Shown piece after piece: positions 51,946 to 62,605 of a stretch of DNA of 64,000 nucleotides. Under the pieces are notes generated by a model. That model searched no databases, was not told where the DNA came from, and saw only the letters and a program-made list of their open reading frames with translations. Position numbers and translations under genes: made by a program. The DNA lies in NCBI RefSeq assembly GCF_902806685.2, contig NC_048553.1, forward strand, positions 13,559,440 through 13,623,439, read 5' to 3'. The DNA comes from Maniola hyperantus (Eukaryota > Arthropoda > Insecta > Lepidoptera > Nymphalidae). Numbering within the stretch: the stretch's first letter is position 1; each line of letters begins with the position of its first letter.

Positions 51946-52744
51946 TTACATCTCATTCTACATATACCTTACCTCAGTCTACAAACCTCACCACCTCATT
52001 CTACAAACTCCCAAGTTTTCAATTTCAACAAATGACACGAGAGATGTTATGGTTATTAAAATAAAAAATAATTGGAAATGTTGTAATGTATTGTATTTCA
52101 TTTTCTCGCAGGCTAAATCCTATAGATGTATGTGTTTGTCTCTTTTTAGTGTCGCTATTTTGTTTCGAGTTACAAATCACAACAATTTTCCCCTCAAAAA
52201 ATGTTTGAGCATTCCTTTGCCCAAAAGTGTTCTGACTGCTAAGATGTTGCAATACCAATAAAATATATCTTAGATGAAATCAGAAGAGATAATGACAGAA
52301 GATATGATAACGACGATGATAAAATATCATAAACGGAAATTTTTATTAAAAAATATTGCTGCCATCGAAACGGTCACAAGCATGAAGATAAACAGGGACT
52401 CGAGTTACAAAAAGTTATTAAATTTCATTTCATGAGAAGCAATCAAGACGTCAGATCCCATCATGAATTGAATTCATCAAGAAATGAAGCGAAAAATGCG
52501 ACCCGAGAGACCAAGAAATAAGCATTCAATTTGAAATGATTGTCGTCCAAAAGCAATTCTGGAAACTGGCAGCGCAGCGCCATCTAGGCTATGCTCTAAC
52601 AAGTGGGTCACATTCTTGCGACAGCTATTATCAAGACACACAAAGAATTTGAAGCTTTCGTTTCGGTTTGAATTCTAGGCTCCTTTGTCAAAGAAACGTG
52701 GAATTTCGAAAGGCCGCGCTTTCAAATCAAAATTCCTCTGATTT
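51946..52744. other. Stretch without recognised features
   Basis: The 119-codon frame at 51902-52261 starts inside repeat P and shows no domain. The rest is unassigned. Confidence 0.45.
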
Positions 52745-53297
52745 TTAGGGTTCCGTACCTCAAAAGTAAAAATTGAACCCTTATAGGATCGCTTTGTTGT
52801 CTGTCTGTCTGTCAGTATGTCAAGAAACCTGCAGGCCATTTAGCAGGTAGGTAGGTCTTATAGCAGACGGTCGGGGAAAAATCTGAAAACCGTGAATTTG
52901 TGGTTACATCACAAAAAAAATTGTGGTCATGAACTCTTAATTAGTATTTTCAATTTAGAAGTAAGATAACTATAATATCGAGTGGGCAGTGGCGTGCAGC
53001 TCATAGAGGCATAAACGCACTGCTTACCCTCATTGTAATAAATCAATGCTTATTTTTCATTTTAACCGGCCGTAAAATAAGTTCATACCTAAATGCATAC
53101 CATGGCTTGAACTCCTGTGCACGCCACTGCGAGTGGGGTACCAAATGAGAGGTCTTCACGCGTGCATTCTAATTTCTAATACAGATTTCATTTATTTTTA
53201 TGCATTATAGTTTTTGAAAATGTAAAATGTCGAAAAAATACTACTGTAGTACGGAACCCTCGTTGCGCGAGCCTGACTCGCACTTGGCCGGTTTTTT
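52745..53297 (-). repeat. Repeat family P copy split by a hAT-type MITE
   Basis: 'gggttccgtacctcaaaagt' on the left and 'acggaaccctcgttgcgcg' on the right. The expected 'accaagtggggtatcatatg' region is interrupted at 52987-53129. Confidence 0.85.
52979..53137. mobile_element. hAT-type MITE, copy 2, with perfect 8-bp TSD
   Basis: The element is 52987-53129 (143 bp), with ends cagtggcgtgca / tgcacgccactg and an exact duplication cgagtggg at 52979-52986 and 53130-53137. It is inverted relative to copy 1 at 9803-9944 and differs by about four bases plus one indel. Its host, repeat P, is older. Confidence 0.93.
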
Positions 53298-54435
53298 GAA
53301 TGGACAGTTCCTAATTTGGCCGAGCGTGTCTCTAGCTAGACTAAAGTCAATTCAAAGTCCATTATGATAAGTCGTTCGTGAAACGGCTAGGTTTTTAGGC
53401 TTTTTAGGTCACAACTCAACACTCAATGTTCATTTTGGAGGCAATCATAGTTTTTTGGCAATTCTGTTGCCGCCAATTTTATCTTATTTAGCGTATAATG
53501 AATGACGTAACTCAAATAAAAATCTGCGTTTGATTCAAGTGACCTGTTTAGTACCTACCGTTACTTGTGATTGGTGATTTGAAACTCGAAGAAACTAAAA
53601 ACTGACACTAAAAAAATAATTAAAAAACCGACTTCTAAAACCACTACAAAGTAAAAAATAACTTTTGTTTCTGCACGAGTATGTATGTTGAAGTCGGGCG
53701 AGCTTCTCGCTTTGATCTATTCTTTTATCATGCTCGCCCAACTTCGTTTAATAATCACTGAAAAATCATTTAGTTACCTACTCTGCATTCGTCTCATCAT
53801 CGCGTAGTTTAGTTTTGTGAAGTTTTCAATTCTACCGCGCGTAAACGGCACACAAGTTTTATTGATTGCTGGTCTATAGTATAGATGTCGGCAAGATTAA
53901 CATCAATTCCAATAGCTCGTTCCCGAGCCACTTTAGACAAAGAAAGCAATCAAGGCGTCGGATTCCGCCCGAGTTGCCCGAGTTGCCCGAGTTGCACGAG
54001 CTCTCAGTTCCCTGCCCAGCGAAGTAGAAAAAGTGTCGGGTTACAACACAACGCTTTCAAATCAAATCAATTATACTAAACAAATGCATCGGGGTGGACA
54101 GTTTTACACGTCACTTCCCTAAAGATAATAATATTATAATGGTTATAATGAAATACATACTATATCCATACAATTGGGCTTTGTATATATATAAATCACA
54201 CATAAGCACACACTCACACACGCATACACACACACACAATCATACACACACTGTTGTAATTTTATTTTATTATTGTATATACCTACATTTATTCTAACTG
54301 TATTCTGTTAAAATAGTTTAATTATAATTTTAAGTAATCTCTTTTGGCCTTCTGTTATACCTAGATTTAAATTTAAATAATAATTATGTATTTACGCTGT
54401 TGATTAATTTCAAATAAACAAAAAAAAAAAAAAAA
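53298..54435. other. Unassigned sequence with microsatellites
   Basis: It holds an 'accgacttctaaaaccacta' repeat at 53626, a three-copy ttgcccgag-type run at 53972-53999, a CA-rich microsatellite at 54196-54250, and an A run at 54419-54435 that may end a retroposed copy. Confidence 0.5.
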
Positions 54436-54653
54436 TTATAAATGCAAAAGTGTGTCTGTCTGTCTGCTAGCTTTTCACGGCCTAACAGTTGAACCGATTT
54501 TGATGAAATTTGGTATAGAGTTAGCTTACATAGGCTACTTTTTATCCCGGAAGATCCAAAGAGTTACCAGTATACATTAAAAGTCATTGCAGTTCCCACA
54601 GGATTTAAAAAAAACTAAATTCACGCGGACGAAGTCGCGAGCATCATCTAGTC
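54436..54653 (-). repeat. Family C, tandem copy 1
   Basis: 'aaatgcaaaagtgtgtctgt', 'ttttcacggcctaacagttg', 'aaattcacgcggacgaagtc' and 'gcatcatctag'. Confidence 0.85.
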
Positions 54654-54654
54654 C

Positions 54655-54820
54655 ATACTATTATTGTAAATGCGAATGTGTGTGTCTGTCTATCTGCTAG
54701 CTTTTCACGGCCCAACTGTTCAACCGATTTTGATGAAATTTGGTACAGAGAAAATCAAAGTTCCCACAGGATTTAAAAAAACGCAAATACACGTGCGAAA
54801 GTCGCGGGCATCAGCTAGTA
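54655..54820 (-). repeat. Family C, tandem copy 2
   Basis: 'aaatgcgaatgtgtgtgtct', 'ttttcacggcccaactgttc', 'gttcccacaggatttaaaaa' and 'gggcatcagctag'. It follows copy 1 directly in the same orientation and has an internal deletion. Confidence 0.85.
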
Positions 54821-55165
54821 ATTAATAAATCATTGAACTGAATGCCGAAGCGAAGGTTTTCGATGAATGTTTACGCAAATTTTGGTGACGTCAGTAATGC
54901 ACGTATGCAAATTCTCCCGAATTGTAAAACATGCATGTGACATGAATAGAAAATTATGCAAACAATATATTATTTTTGCCACAACTCAAAACGGTCATGG
55001 ATTTCAAAGATTTTATTTAAATATCGATTAATTTTCGAACAGCGTAATCGAAATTCCGTCACTGTAGATGGAAGCTGTTGATTTGGGTGGAATTTCGATT
55101 TTTTTACGGCTCAATTAATTATAGAACCAATATTGACGAAATTCGATACAGAGATAGCTTGCATG

Positions 55166-55440
55166 GTGATAGCCTAGTGGTTGAGACGTCCACCTCCTGT
55201 TCACGAGGTCGGAGGTTTGATCCCAGGCATCCACTTCTAACTTTTCGCATTTATGTGCGTTTTATGCAATTGAATATCTTTTGCTTGAACGGTAAAGGAA
55301 AATATCGCGAGGAAACCTGCATGCCTGAGTTCTCCATAATATTCTCAAAAGGTCAGCCAATGCACACTTGGCTAACATGGCGGACTATGGCCTATGTCCT
55401 TCTTTTTCCGAGAGGCTTGTGGGTTGATCATGATGATGAT
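55166..55440 (+). repeat. SINE family S2
   Basis: A box 'gatagcctagtggttgagac' and B box 'ggaggtttgatcccagg'. Body 'aaaatatcgcgaggaaacct'. Tail 'gttgatcatgatgatgata'. It is inserted in a family C copy, whose parts flank it ('gatacagagatagcttgca' before, 'agcttgcatcctggagaca' after). Confidence 0.85.
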
Positions 55441-55744
55441 AATGACAGCTTGCATCCTGGAGACATACTTTTCATCCCAGAAAAGAAAAAAATCCCAGAA
55501 GACCACGGTACGTTTAAAATCCGAACAAGTCACAGACATCAGCTACTTTTAAATAAATTGTAATGGATAAATCAGAAGTCTTATGTATATAAATCTCTTA
55601 TGTAAGATTGATGGTATATTTTTATTTCGGCTGACGTCAAAATGACGTCATTTCGATGTTAATCAGACATGGTTCCAGCTCAACTTATAACAGCTGCTTA
55701 AATCTTCAGTCGACAAGTAAATAGATAAGCCGTGCGGCATTCCA

Positions 55745-55776
55745 GCACGCCGCACGCCGCACGCCGCACGCCGCAC
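55745..55776 (+). repeat. Heptamer repeat (GCACGCC)x4
   Basis: Four perfect units plus four more bases. Confidence 0.9.
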
Positions 55777-55942
55777 ACACAAGTGGATTATGGAGCCCAT
55801 GCTTATCAAGATACGACGCGTAGAAAAGGGAAAGAATGGAGGGCCGTTTAAGAGGTACATGCTATAAAAGCTGAAATATTTGATAGTCTGATAAATAATA
55901 CAGCCGATTGGCACGCACGACTTCTTCTCTACATAGATTGAC

Positions 55943-56262
55943 GACTTATCTGGCGCAGTGGCAAGGGCTGTGGTCTTATTAGTGAGAGGTCCTGGGTTTG
56001 ATTCACGGCAGGTTTAGAATTTTATAATTTCTAAATTTCTGGTCTGGTGCTCAGCTTCGGCTGTGGCTGCACCCTACTGGCAAAGCCGTGCCGTCGCGCA
56101 TTTTAACGTTCCGGTACGATGCTATGTAGAAACCAAACGTGTACAGGTTTAATAAAAAACTGCCATACCCCTTTCAGGTTAGCCCGCTTCTATCTTAGAC
56201 TGCATCATCACTTACTACCATGTGAGATTACGGTCAAAGCTAACTTTTATCTAAAAAAAAGA
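55943..56262 (+). repeat. SINE family S1, full-length copy
   Basis: Head 'tctggcgcagtggcaagggc' and B-box-like 'gggtttgattcacgg' (mutated). Body 'taatttctaaatttctggtc'. It ends 'cttttatctaaaaaaaagat'. Confidence 0.85.
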
Positions 56263-56324
56263 TAAAACAAAGTTCCCGCCGTCTATCCCTCTGTACAGTT
56301 AGATCTTTTGAACTAGCTACGCCA

Positions 56325-56384
56325 CGGATTTAAAATATACGGTTTTCATCATTAATATTATGAAAACCGTATATTTTAAATCCG
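56325..56384. repeat. Perfect 25-bp hairpin
   Basis: 56325-56349 and 56360-56384 are exact reverse complements (cggatttaaaatatac... / ...gtatattttaaatccg) with a 10-bp loop. It lies just downstream of a SINE. Confidence 0.9.
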
Positions 56385-56814
56385 TTATTATTAAATAGCA
56401 GCCGGGTTATTTAGTTTTTCCATTACTTTATTTATTTATTTTTATATTTATGTTCTGACAAAGGAATTTTACATGGGTATTGTATGGAAATATTTTACCT
56501 ATGTACATCTATCGATTTGGCATCCTATCTATTTCCTATCTACGATCTATCTATGCCACCATTAGATTTATTAGATCCAGCTGACAACACTTCCAAGTAG
56601 GTTAATTGATTTCTTGTAAGAATTAGGTATCGTAATAAAGTAATCTTTTTTTTTTAATCGGTAGGAAAAAGCGGACGTTCGTTTTCAAGAGCGTAATAAG
56701 CAAAAAGTGCTACGGAACAGTTTACACGCTACTGACTACTGAGCCATAAGAGATGAACTTTGAAGACTTTTCCTTTTTAAGTGCTTATTTTTTTAGAGTT
56801 TTTCTCATCTTTTT

Positions 56815-57355
56815 AGGGTTCTGTTCCGTACCTACCTCAAAATGAAATGAAATAAAATGAAAATTTATTTATTAAAACTATGTCGGTTTACAATTTAGTG
56901 TCGGGAAACCTGAAGTAAGTTTAATAAACCGGTGTCTCCTCCTCAAAAGGAACCCTTATAGGATCACTTCGTTGTCTGTCTGTCTGTCTATTGTGTCTGT
57001 CAAGAAACCTATAATTCCCGTTGTCCTAGAATCATGAAATTTGGCAGGCAGCCTACCTACCTACTTATCTTATAAGCACACGTAATGGGAAAATCCGAAA
57101 ACCGTGATTTTAAACTGTTTACATCACAAAAAAAAAATGTGGTCATGAACAAATAACTATTTTCAACTTTCAAAGTAAGATAAGTCTATTTAGTATACCA
57201 AGTGGGGTATCATATGAAAGGGCTTCACCTGTACGTTCAAAACTTTTTTTTTGTTTGCCTAAGTTTTTGATTCATTGTGCAAAATGTCGAAAAAATACGA
57301 CTGTATTACGGAACTCTCGGTTTGCGGGTCTGACTCGCACTTGGCCGGTTTTTTC
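56815..57355 (-). repeat. Repeat family P with internal insertion
   Basis: 'ccgtacctacctcaaaatga' at the left is followed by about 110 bp of foreign sequence (56850-56943, with 'aaaatttatttattaaaac'), then repeat P resumes 'cctcaaaaggaacccttata'. It ends 'tctgactcgcacttggccgg'. CCT..CTCAAAA is duplicated around the insert. Confidence 0.75.
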
Positions 57356-57609
57356 CTTTTCAGTGGTGATTTTTTTCGTCTTGAGTGTTCAGTTTTTACA
57401 TAAACCGCTTAACTACTTAGAGCATTAGCGAGCGCGCCAACTGCTGGAGAGGTAATGTGTTTTTTGTACATTTGGTGTCGGCACTACGTCGGCAAATCGC
57501 TGCTCGTTAACGACATACAGACAGACAGGTAACACGTCGCTATTTTAGCTCGTAGGCAATTTCATGAGATGCGACTTTAAGTATGTGCTAAAGATAATAA
57601 TCAAGAGCG

Positions 57610-57742
57610 TATAGTCCGCGACTGGTTTAGATGGCAATCGGGGTATGAGGCGGGGGGACGCCCCGCACACCCGCACGTCACCCGCGCTCGCCCGCACCGG
57701 GTTAGCCATCCCATCTTGCCATCTTGACTTGTCGCGTACTAC
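57610..57742. mobile_element. GC-rich fold-back MITE (family D)
   Basis: 'tatagtccgcgactggttta' and 'gatggcaatcgg' on the left; 'gccatcttgacttgtcgcgt' on the right. Confidence 0.8.
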
Positions 57743-57754
57743 ATTATATTATCT

Positions 57755-57977
57755 CTAAATACATAAAAGGAAAAGGTGACTAACTGACTGACTGACTGAT
57801 CTATCAACACACTGCTCAAACTACTGGATGGATCGGGCTGAAATTTGGCATGCAGAGAGCTATTATGACGTAGGCATCCGTTAAGAAAGGATTTTTGAAA
57901 ATTCAACCCCTAAGGTGGTGAAGTAGGGGTTTGAAATTTTTGTAGTCCACGCGGACGAAGTCGCGAGCATAAGCTAG
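57755..57977 (-). repeat. Dispersed repeat family B
   Basis: 'ctaaatacataaaaggaaaa', (GACT)n, 'gtaggcatccgttaagaaag', 'gtagtccacgcggacgaagt' and 'gcataagctag'. Full length. Confidence 0.87.
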
Positions 57978-58530
57978 TATGCTTTAAGCTACCATACCAC
58001 CATACATACCAACCATAGTTTAATGACAACTTCGGGACGTATTTTCACGGACTCGTATCGGAAGTACGTAATAAGCACAATATTATTATTTGTTACTAAA
58101 CCAACATAGGAAAATTTCGGTATAGTTGTAAACTTATCTCGAACGCTATTAAATAATAGCTTGTTTGTCGGTTCGTCAGCCACACAAGAGGAGAAGCATA
58201 TGGCTTGCGGCTGTCCCGTCGTCATTGGGAAGTGATATCATTGTGTCGAGCACCACACACGTCACGCCTCAACACTGCCGAGATAAGTGCATTATGTACT
58301 AGTAACATATAGGTATTAGGTAGGTATAAATAGTTGCAATAGGTAAGTAATATCATAAACAGGAAAGATGGGTTAAGCATATAGGTACTTAGCTAAGTCA
58401 GTAAATGTACCTGGAAGTTAAAGGTTTCATTATTTTTAAAGTAAGTCCTTAACTAAGATAACCTATAACTATAAATTTTTCCATTTAAGTACCTAGTGGT
58501 GAGGTAAGAACTGAAAATACATAGTCCATA
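57978..58530. other. Stretch without recognised features
   Basis: The 78-codon minus-strand frame at 57989-58225 shows no known domain. Confidence 0.45.
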
Positions 58531-58730
58531 CTAATATTATAAATGTGAAAGTGTGTCTGTCTGTCTGTCTGCTAGCTTTTCACGGCTCAACCGTTCAACT
58601 GATTTTGACGAAATTTAGCACAGCGATAGCTTGTATCCCGGGGAAGGACATAGACTTTTTATCCCGGAAAATTGAAGAGTACCCACAGGATTTTTAAAAA
58701 CCTAAATCCATGCGGACCAAGTCTATAGTC
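58531..58730 (-). repeat. Dispersed repeat family C
   Basis: 'atactaatattataaatgtg', (GTCT)n, 'ttttcacggctcaaccgttc' and 'aaatccatgcggaccaagtc'. Confidence 0.82.
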
Positions 58731-58909
58731 TAAGTATAATAATTTATAAATAAAAATATGAAAGTATATTTAATTACTTCGTAACAATATGTACCTACTT
58801 TGTGGTGATACTTTCCGTTTTAATGATATACACCTACCAAGTTTTGATTAAATTATTATTCAAAGAAATACCTACCTATAGTCATGTGCGAGGCTGCCTG
58901 AGTGCCTGC

Positions 58910-58966
58910 CTCATCAGCTCATCAGCTCATCAGCTCATCAGCTTGATCAGCTCATTAGCTCATTAG
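58910..58966 (+). repeat. Octamer minisatellite (CTCATCAG)n
   Basis: About four perfect units followed by variants with ATTAG. Confidence 0.85.
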
Positions 58967-59150
58967 CAACATTTACATGAACTCTTTTTGTTGCACGTCG
59001 TTTTTGTGAGCCAGCCTCATTTGCAATGTCAATGACATGCCTGCGTACAGCGTAACAGACATTGTACCCAACCGGTGACACACAATATGCTCCATAGACG
59101 CAGCGCTTCATAGCAACAACTACCTAACAACATCTCCAACGAACATCGGT

Positions 59151-59199
59151 CTCCGCACTCCGCACTCCGCACTCCGCACTCCGCACTCCGCACTCCGCA
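59151..59199 (+). repeat. Heptamer minisatellite (CTCCGCA)x7
   Basis: Seven perfect 7-bp units (49 bp). Confidence 0.95.
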
Positions 59200-59501
59200 T
59201 CCGTAATTCGCTTTAGACGCAGTCCTTTTGCAAAAATTAAACTTGCTCGATAACTCTGAATTGTTATTCACATATTATGTAGCTTTAGTATCCATAGTCA
59301 GTTAAGTTATCTATGTTTGTAGATTAACACCTAGCCACCTACCTAGGCACTGGAAAACTGGAGCCCCACGCAAATACTTACATGTTTGACGAGCTAGCTA
59401 CCGAGCTTTTTGCTGGTTTTCAGAAAAAAAACATTCCGAACCAGTTGTGAAGTATTTTAAAAGATCAGCACTTTGTACTTAATACTTAGTTTATTTGAAT
59501 G

Positions 59502-59695
59502 TAAAAGGAAAAGGCGACTGACTGAACTGAACTATCAACGCACAGCTCAAACTACGTGACGGACCCGGTTGTTTGACATGCGGATAGCTAATGTGACGTA
59601 GACATCCGGTAAGATTTTTTTTTTGAAAATTCAACCCCTGGGGGTAAAATAGAGGTTTGAAGTTGTGGTCCTTCCGGACGAAGTCGTGGGCAGTG
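59502..59695 (-). repeat. Dispersed repeat family B, degenerate
   Basis: 'aaaaggaaaaggcgactgac', 'gtagacatccggtaag' and 'attcaacccctgggggtaaa'. Decayed copy. Confidence 0.7.
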
Positions 59696-59989
59696 TTATA
59701 GGCGACAGTGTTCTCCAGACAGATGAGATGATAACAACGGAAGAGTTGTGAGAGGCAGCATGGTTATCACTTATCAGCATCGCTCCTGATTGATGTGTTA
59801 TCACGAGCACTTAGCGCGATGTGTACTGCGGGTCCCGCACCTACTGTCTACTGTCACTGATTGATAAGCAGCTAGTCACATGTGCTCCATCTAATCTAAC
59901 ATCACATTGACAAACATGCGGAACTATCTACAAAGCATAGGTGATAGAAAGAGAGAGCCAAGCATCAAGGCACACGAGTAGATATGCCA
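59696..59989. other. Stretch without recognised features
   Basis: Nothing recognisable. Confidence 0.45.
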
Positions 59990-60018
59990 AGGCGTGCCAG
60001 ACCTTCGTTATTTTATAA
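59990..60018 (+). repeat. Left-end fragment of the 37388 fold-back element
   Basis: 'ggcgtgccagaccttcgtta' and 'ttttataaaa' match 37394-37426. The rest is replaced by repeat P. Confidence 0.75.
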
Positions 60019-60420
60019 AAATCGGCCAAGCGCACTGAGAGTTCCGTACTGCAGTCGTATTTTTTCGACATTTTGCATGATAAACCAAAAACTATTATGC
60101 CTAAAAATAAATAAAAATTTGTTTTAGAATGTACAAGTAAAGCCCTTTCATATGATACCCCACTTGGTATATTAATCTTACTTTGAAGGTTGAAAATAGC
60201 AATATTTGTTCATGAACACATTTTAATTTTTTTCTTGTGATGTAACCACAAATTCACGATTTTCAGATTTTCCCCTCATGTCTGCTATAAGACCAACCTT
60301 CCTGCCTGAGTCTTGGTCAACAGGAAGTACCCTATAGGTTTCTTGACAGACAGACAGACAGACAACAAAGTGATCCTATAAGGGTTCCTTTTCCTTTTGA
60401 GGTACGGAACCATAAAAATG
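60019..60420 (+). repeat. Repeat family P copy
   Basis: 'atcggccaagcgcactgaga', 'ccctttcatatgatacccca' and (GACA)n, then 'gaggtacggaaccataaaaa'. Confidence 0.85.
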
Positions 60421-60566
60421 TCACTTGAATCAATATGGATGTATCATCGGCGATTGCTATTTATACACTTCTCATAGGCCTATAGGACATCGTTTTTCTT
60501 AGATCCAAATGTATTCTCAATGTATTAAATTTTTGTTTTTTTGTACTTATGAAATTGTCTTTTTTT

Positions 60567-60780
60567 AACCGACTTCAAGAAAAGGAGGAGGTTCTCAATT
60601 CGTCGGAATCTTTTTTTTTTTTTATTTTTTTTATTTTTTTTTTATGTATGTTCCACGATTACTCAAAGACGCCTGGACCGATTTTGAAAATTCTTTTTTT
60701 GTTTGAAAGGGTATAGTTCAAAGTTGGTCCCATTTCAATTTGGTAAAGATCTGATGAACATCTTCGAAGATAGATACTGG
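60567..60780 (+). repeat. Repeat family F (AACCGACTTC start)
   Basis: 'taaccgacttcaagaaaagg', 'aggaggttctcaattcgtcg', a T-rich run, then 'acgcctggaccgattttgaa'. I recognise it as a common lepidopteran repeat, but the class is not established here. Confidence 0.65.
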
Positions 60781-60898
60781 AACTCCTCAACGGATAAGAG
60801 TAAATTGCTCGCGATCAGTGTAATAGCTTAGTAAACAGTAGATTTTTAACCAGTCATAGCATAATTCCATGGGGCCACTAAAAATTGTGAAATAAAAA

Positions 60899-61239
60899 TT
60901 TTTTACAAAAAGAATAAAAACCGACTTCGATACACAAACACTAAAAATTGAAAAATAATTTAATTTATTACCGAATATATTATGTATACAAGAGTTAATA
61001 TAGTTCCATAATAATATTTTTTGGGGTCGGTGCCAATGAGGTGCCATTGTGGAGTCTCATAAAAATATGAAGTCTAGACGATTCGCGCAGCTAAAGCTAA
61101 TTGGCACCGGCACCAAAAAGTATTATTATGGAACTATATTAAATCTTGTATACATAATATATTCGGTAATAAATTAAATTATTTTTCAATTTTTAGTGTT
61201 TGTGTATCGAAGTCGGTTTTTATTTTTTTTGTAAAAAAA
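60899..61239. mobile_element. Long fold-back element, about 140-bp arms
   Basis: Arm 60899-61036 and arm 61100-61239 are near-perfect reverse complements (both contain 'aaaccgacttcgatacac' and 'taatttaatttattaccg' in their own orientation), with a 63-bp loop. The outer ends read tttttacaaaa / ttttgtaaaaa. The AACCGACTTCG motif lies about 20 bp inside each end and also starts repeat F. It is non-coding. Confidence 0.9.
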
Positions 61240-61704
61240 TTATCTTTATATTTACCGCCTGGAGGCAACGGGTTTGTGTAATTATGTGGAAAGTTATGCA
61301 GAAATATTTTATAGCTGATCGATAATGATACGTGTGATCATTAGGTAGGTACTTATGTTTTTTGCTTTGATTAATCAGAAGTTTTTATTGCGAATTTTAA
61401 TAGTGTTGATTGACATTAAAACCTCAGCTGTAACAGGTCAGTAGATACGGCTGTCAGTCTGTTGATCATTTGGTGTCCGAGAAATCATTAAAAATGAAAC
61501 GTGGTCCGGCCAATCACGTTCTTCGAACATAAAGTTGATCGCACACTACATCCTTTTTTTTTAAATTCCGTTACACAGTTACTTACAGGATATTACAATA
61601 TTTTAGGAGAGTGTGTGACCTAGTTTTCCCCTTGCCATTTCACTATCAAACCTCTCGCCATCATCATTATCTATCACTCCCTAATTTATGCTTATATCTA
61701 TACT

Positions 61705-61922
61705 AGTTAATGCTCGCGACTTCGTCCGCGTGAACTACACAAATTTCAAACCCCTATTTCACCCCTTTAGGGGTTGAATTTTCAAAAATCCTTTCTTAGC
61801 GGATGTCTACGTCACAATAGCTATCTGCATGCCAAATTTCAGCCCGATCCATCCAGTAGTTTGAGCTGTGCGTTGATAGATCAGTCAGTCAGTCAGTCAG
61901 TCACCTTTTCCTTTTATATATA
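61705..61922 (+). repeat. Dispersed repeat family B
   Basis: 'ctagttaatgctcgcgactt', 'acccctttaggggttgaatt', 'ggatgtctacgtcacaatag' and (CAGT)n, then 'ccttttatatata'. Full length. Confidence 0.87.
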
Positions 61923-62134
61923 GGTATATGCGTTCGTTGCGTGCGGCTCTCGGTGTAATGTGTGATCAGCTTTAATTGGGGAAATAAGGTGTTGTGTGCC
62001 GTTTGCGGGGAAATTGAGCGTGTTATGGATTCGTTTAAATGTTATTGTGGTGAAGAATGATTGCTATCTCGCTTCCGCGTATTGAACGACAACCTGTTTG
62101 TTTCGTGACAAATAGCCTTCATTACGCACTTTTT

Positions 62135-62472
62135 TTAAAATTCAGATACAAGTAGATTCAGTTTGACTGCAATCTCACCTAATGGTTAGTGATGATGCAG
62201 TTTAAGACGGAAGCCGTGTAACTTGGATGGGGTATACCAGTTTTTAATAAACCCTTGCCCCTTTGGTTTCTACACGGCATCGTACCGGAACGCTAAATCG
62301 CTTGGCGGCACGGCTTTGCGCTTGGGTGGTAACTAGCCACGGACGAAGCCGCCTACCAGACCAGACCAGAAATTTAGAAAGTATAAAATTCCAAATCCCT
62401 GCTAGGAATCGAACCCGGGAAATCCCACTAATATGACCGCAGAGCTTACCATTATACGCCAGGGAGGTCGCT
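62135..62472 (-). repeat. SINE family S1, full-length copy
   Basis: Reverse copy: 'tcagatacaagtagattc', 'aacgctaaatcgcttggcgg', 'aggaatcgaacccgg' (B box) and 'cgccagggaggtcg' (A-box side). Confidence 0.85.
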
Positions 62473-62605
62473 TGAAGGATAATACCTTTCTTTTATTCTG
62501 ATCATTTTCTTTTCTTTAGATGTTTTAACGGAGGAGGTCGGTACTATACAAGTGAAATCGACTCGCATGTACATGACACGTATCTTCCCAAGTAAGAGAA
62601 GATTC

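Noticed and set aside
55078..55563. 161-codon plus-strand frame
   Set aside because: It runs through an S2 SINE and family C repeat sequence; a chance frame.
57989..58225. 78-codon minus-strand frame
   Set aside because: No domain and no start-context or splice support.
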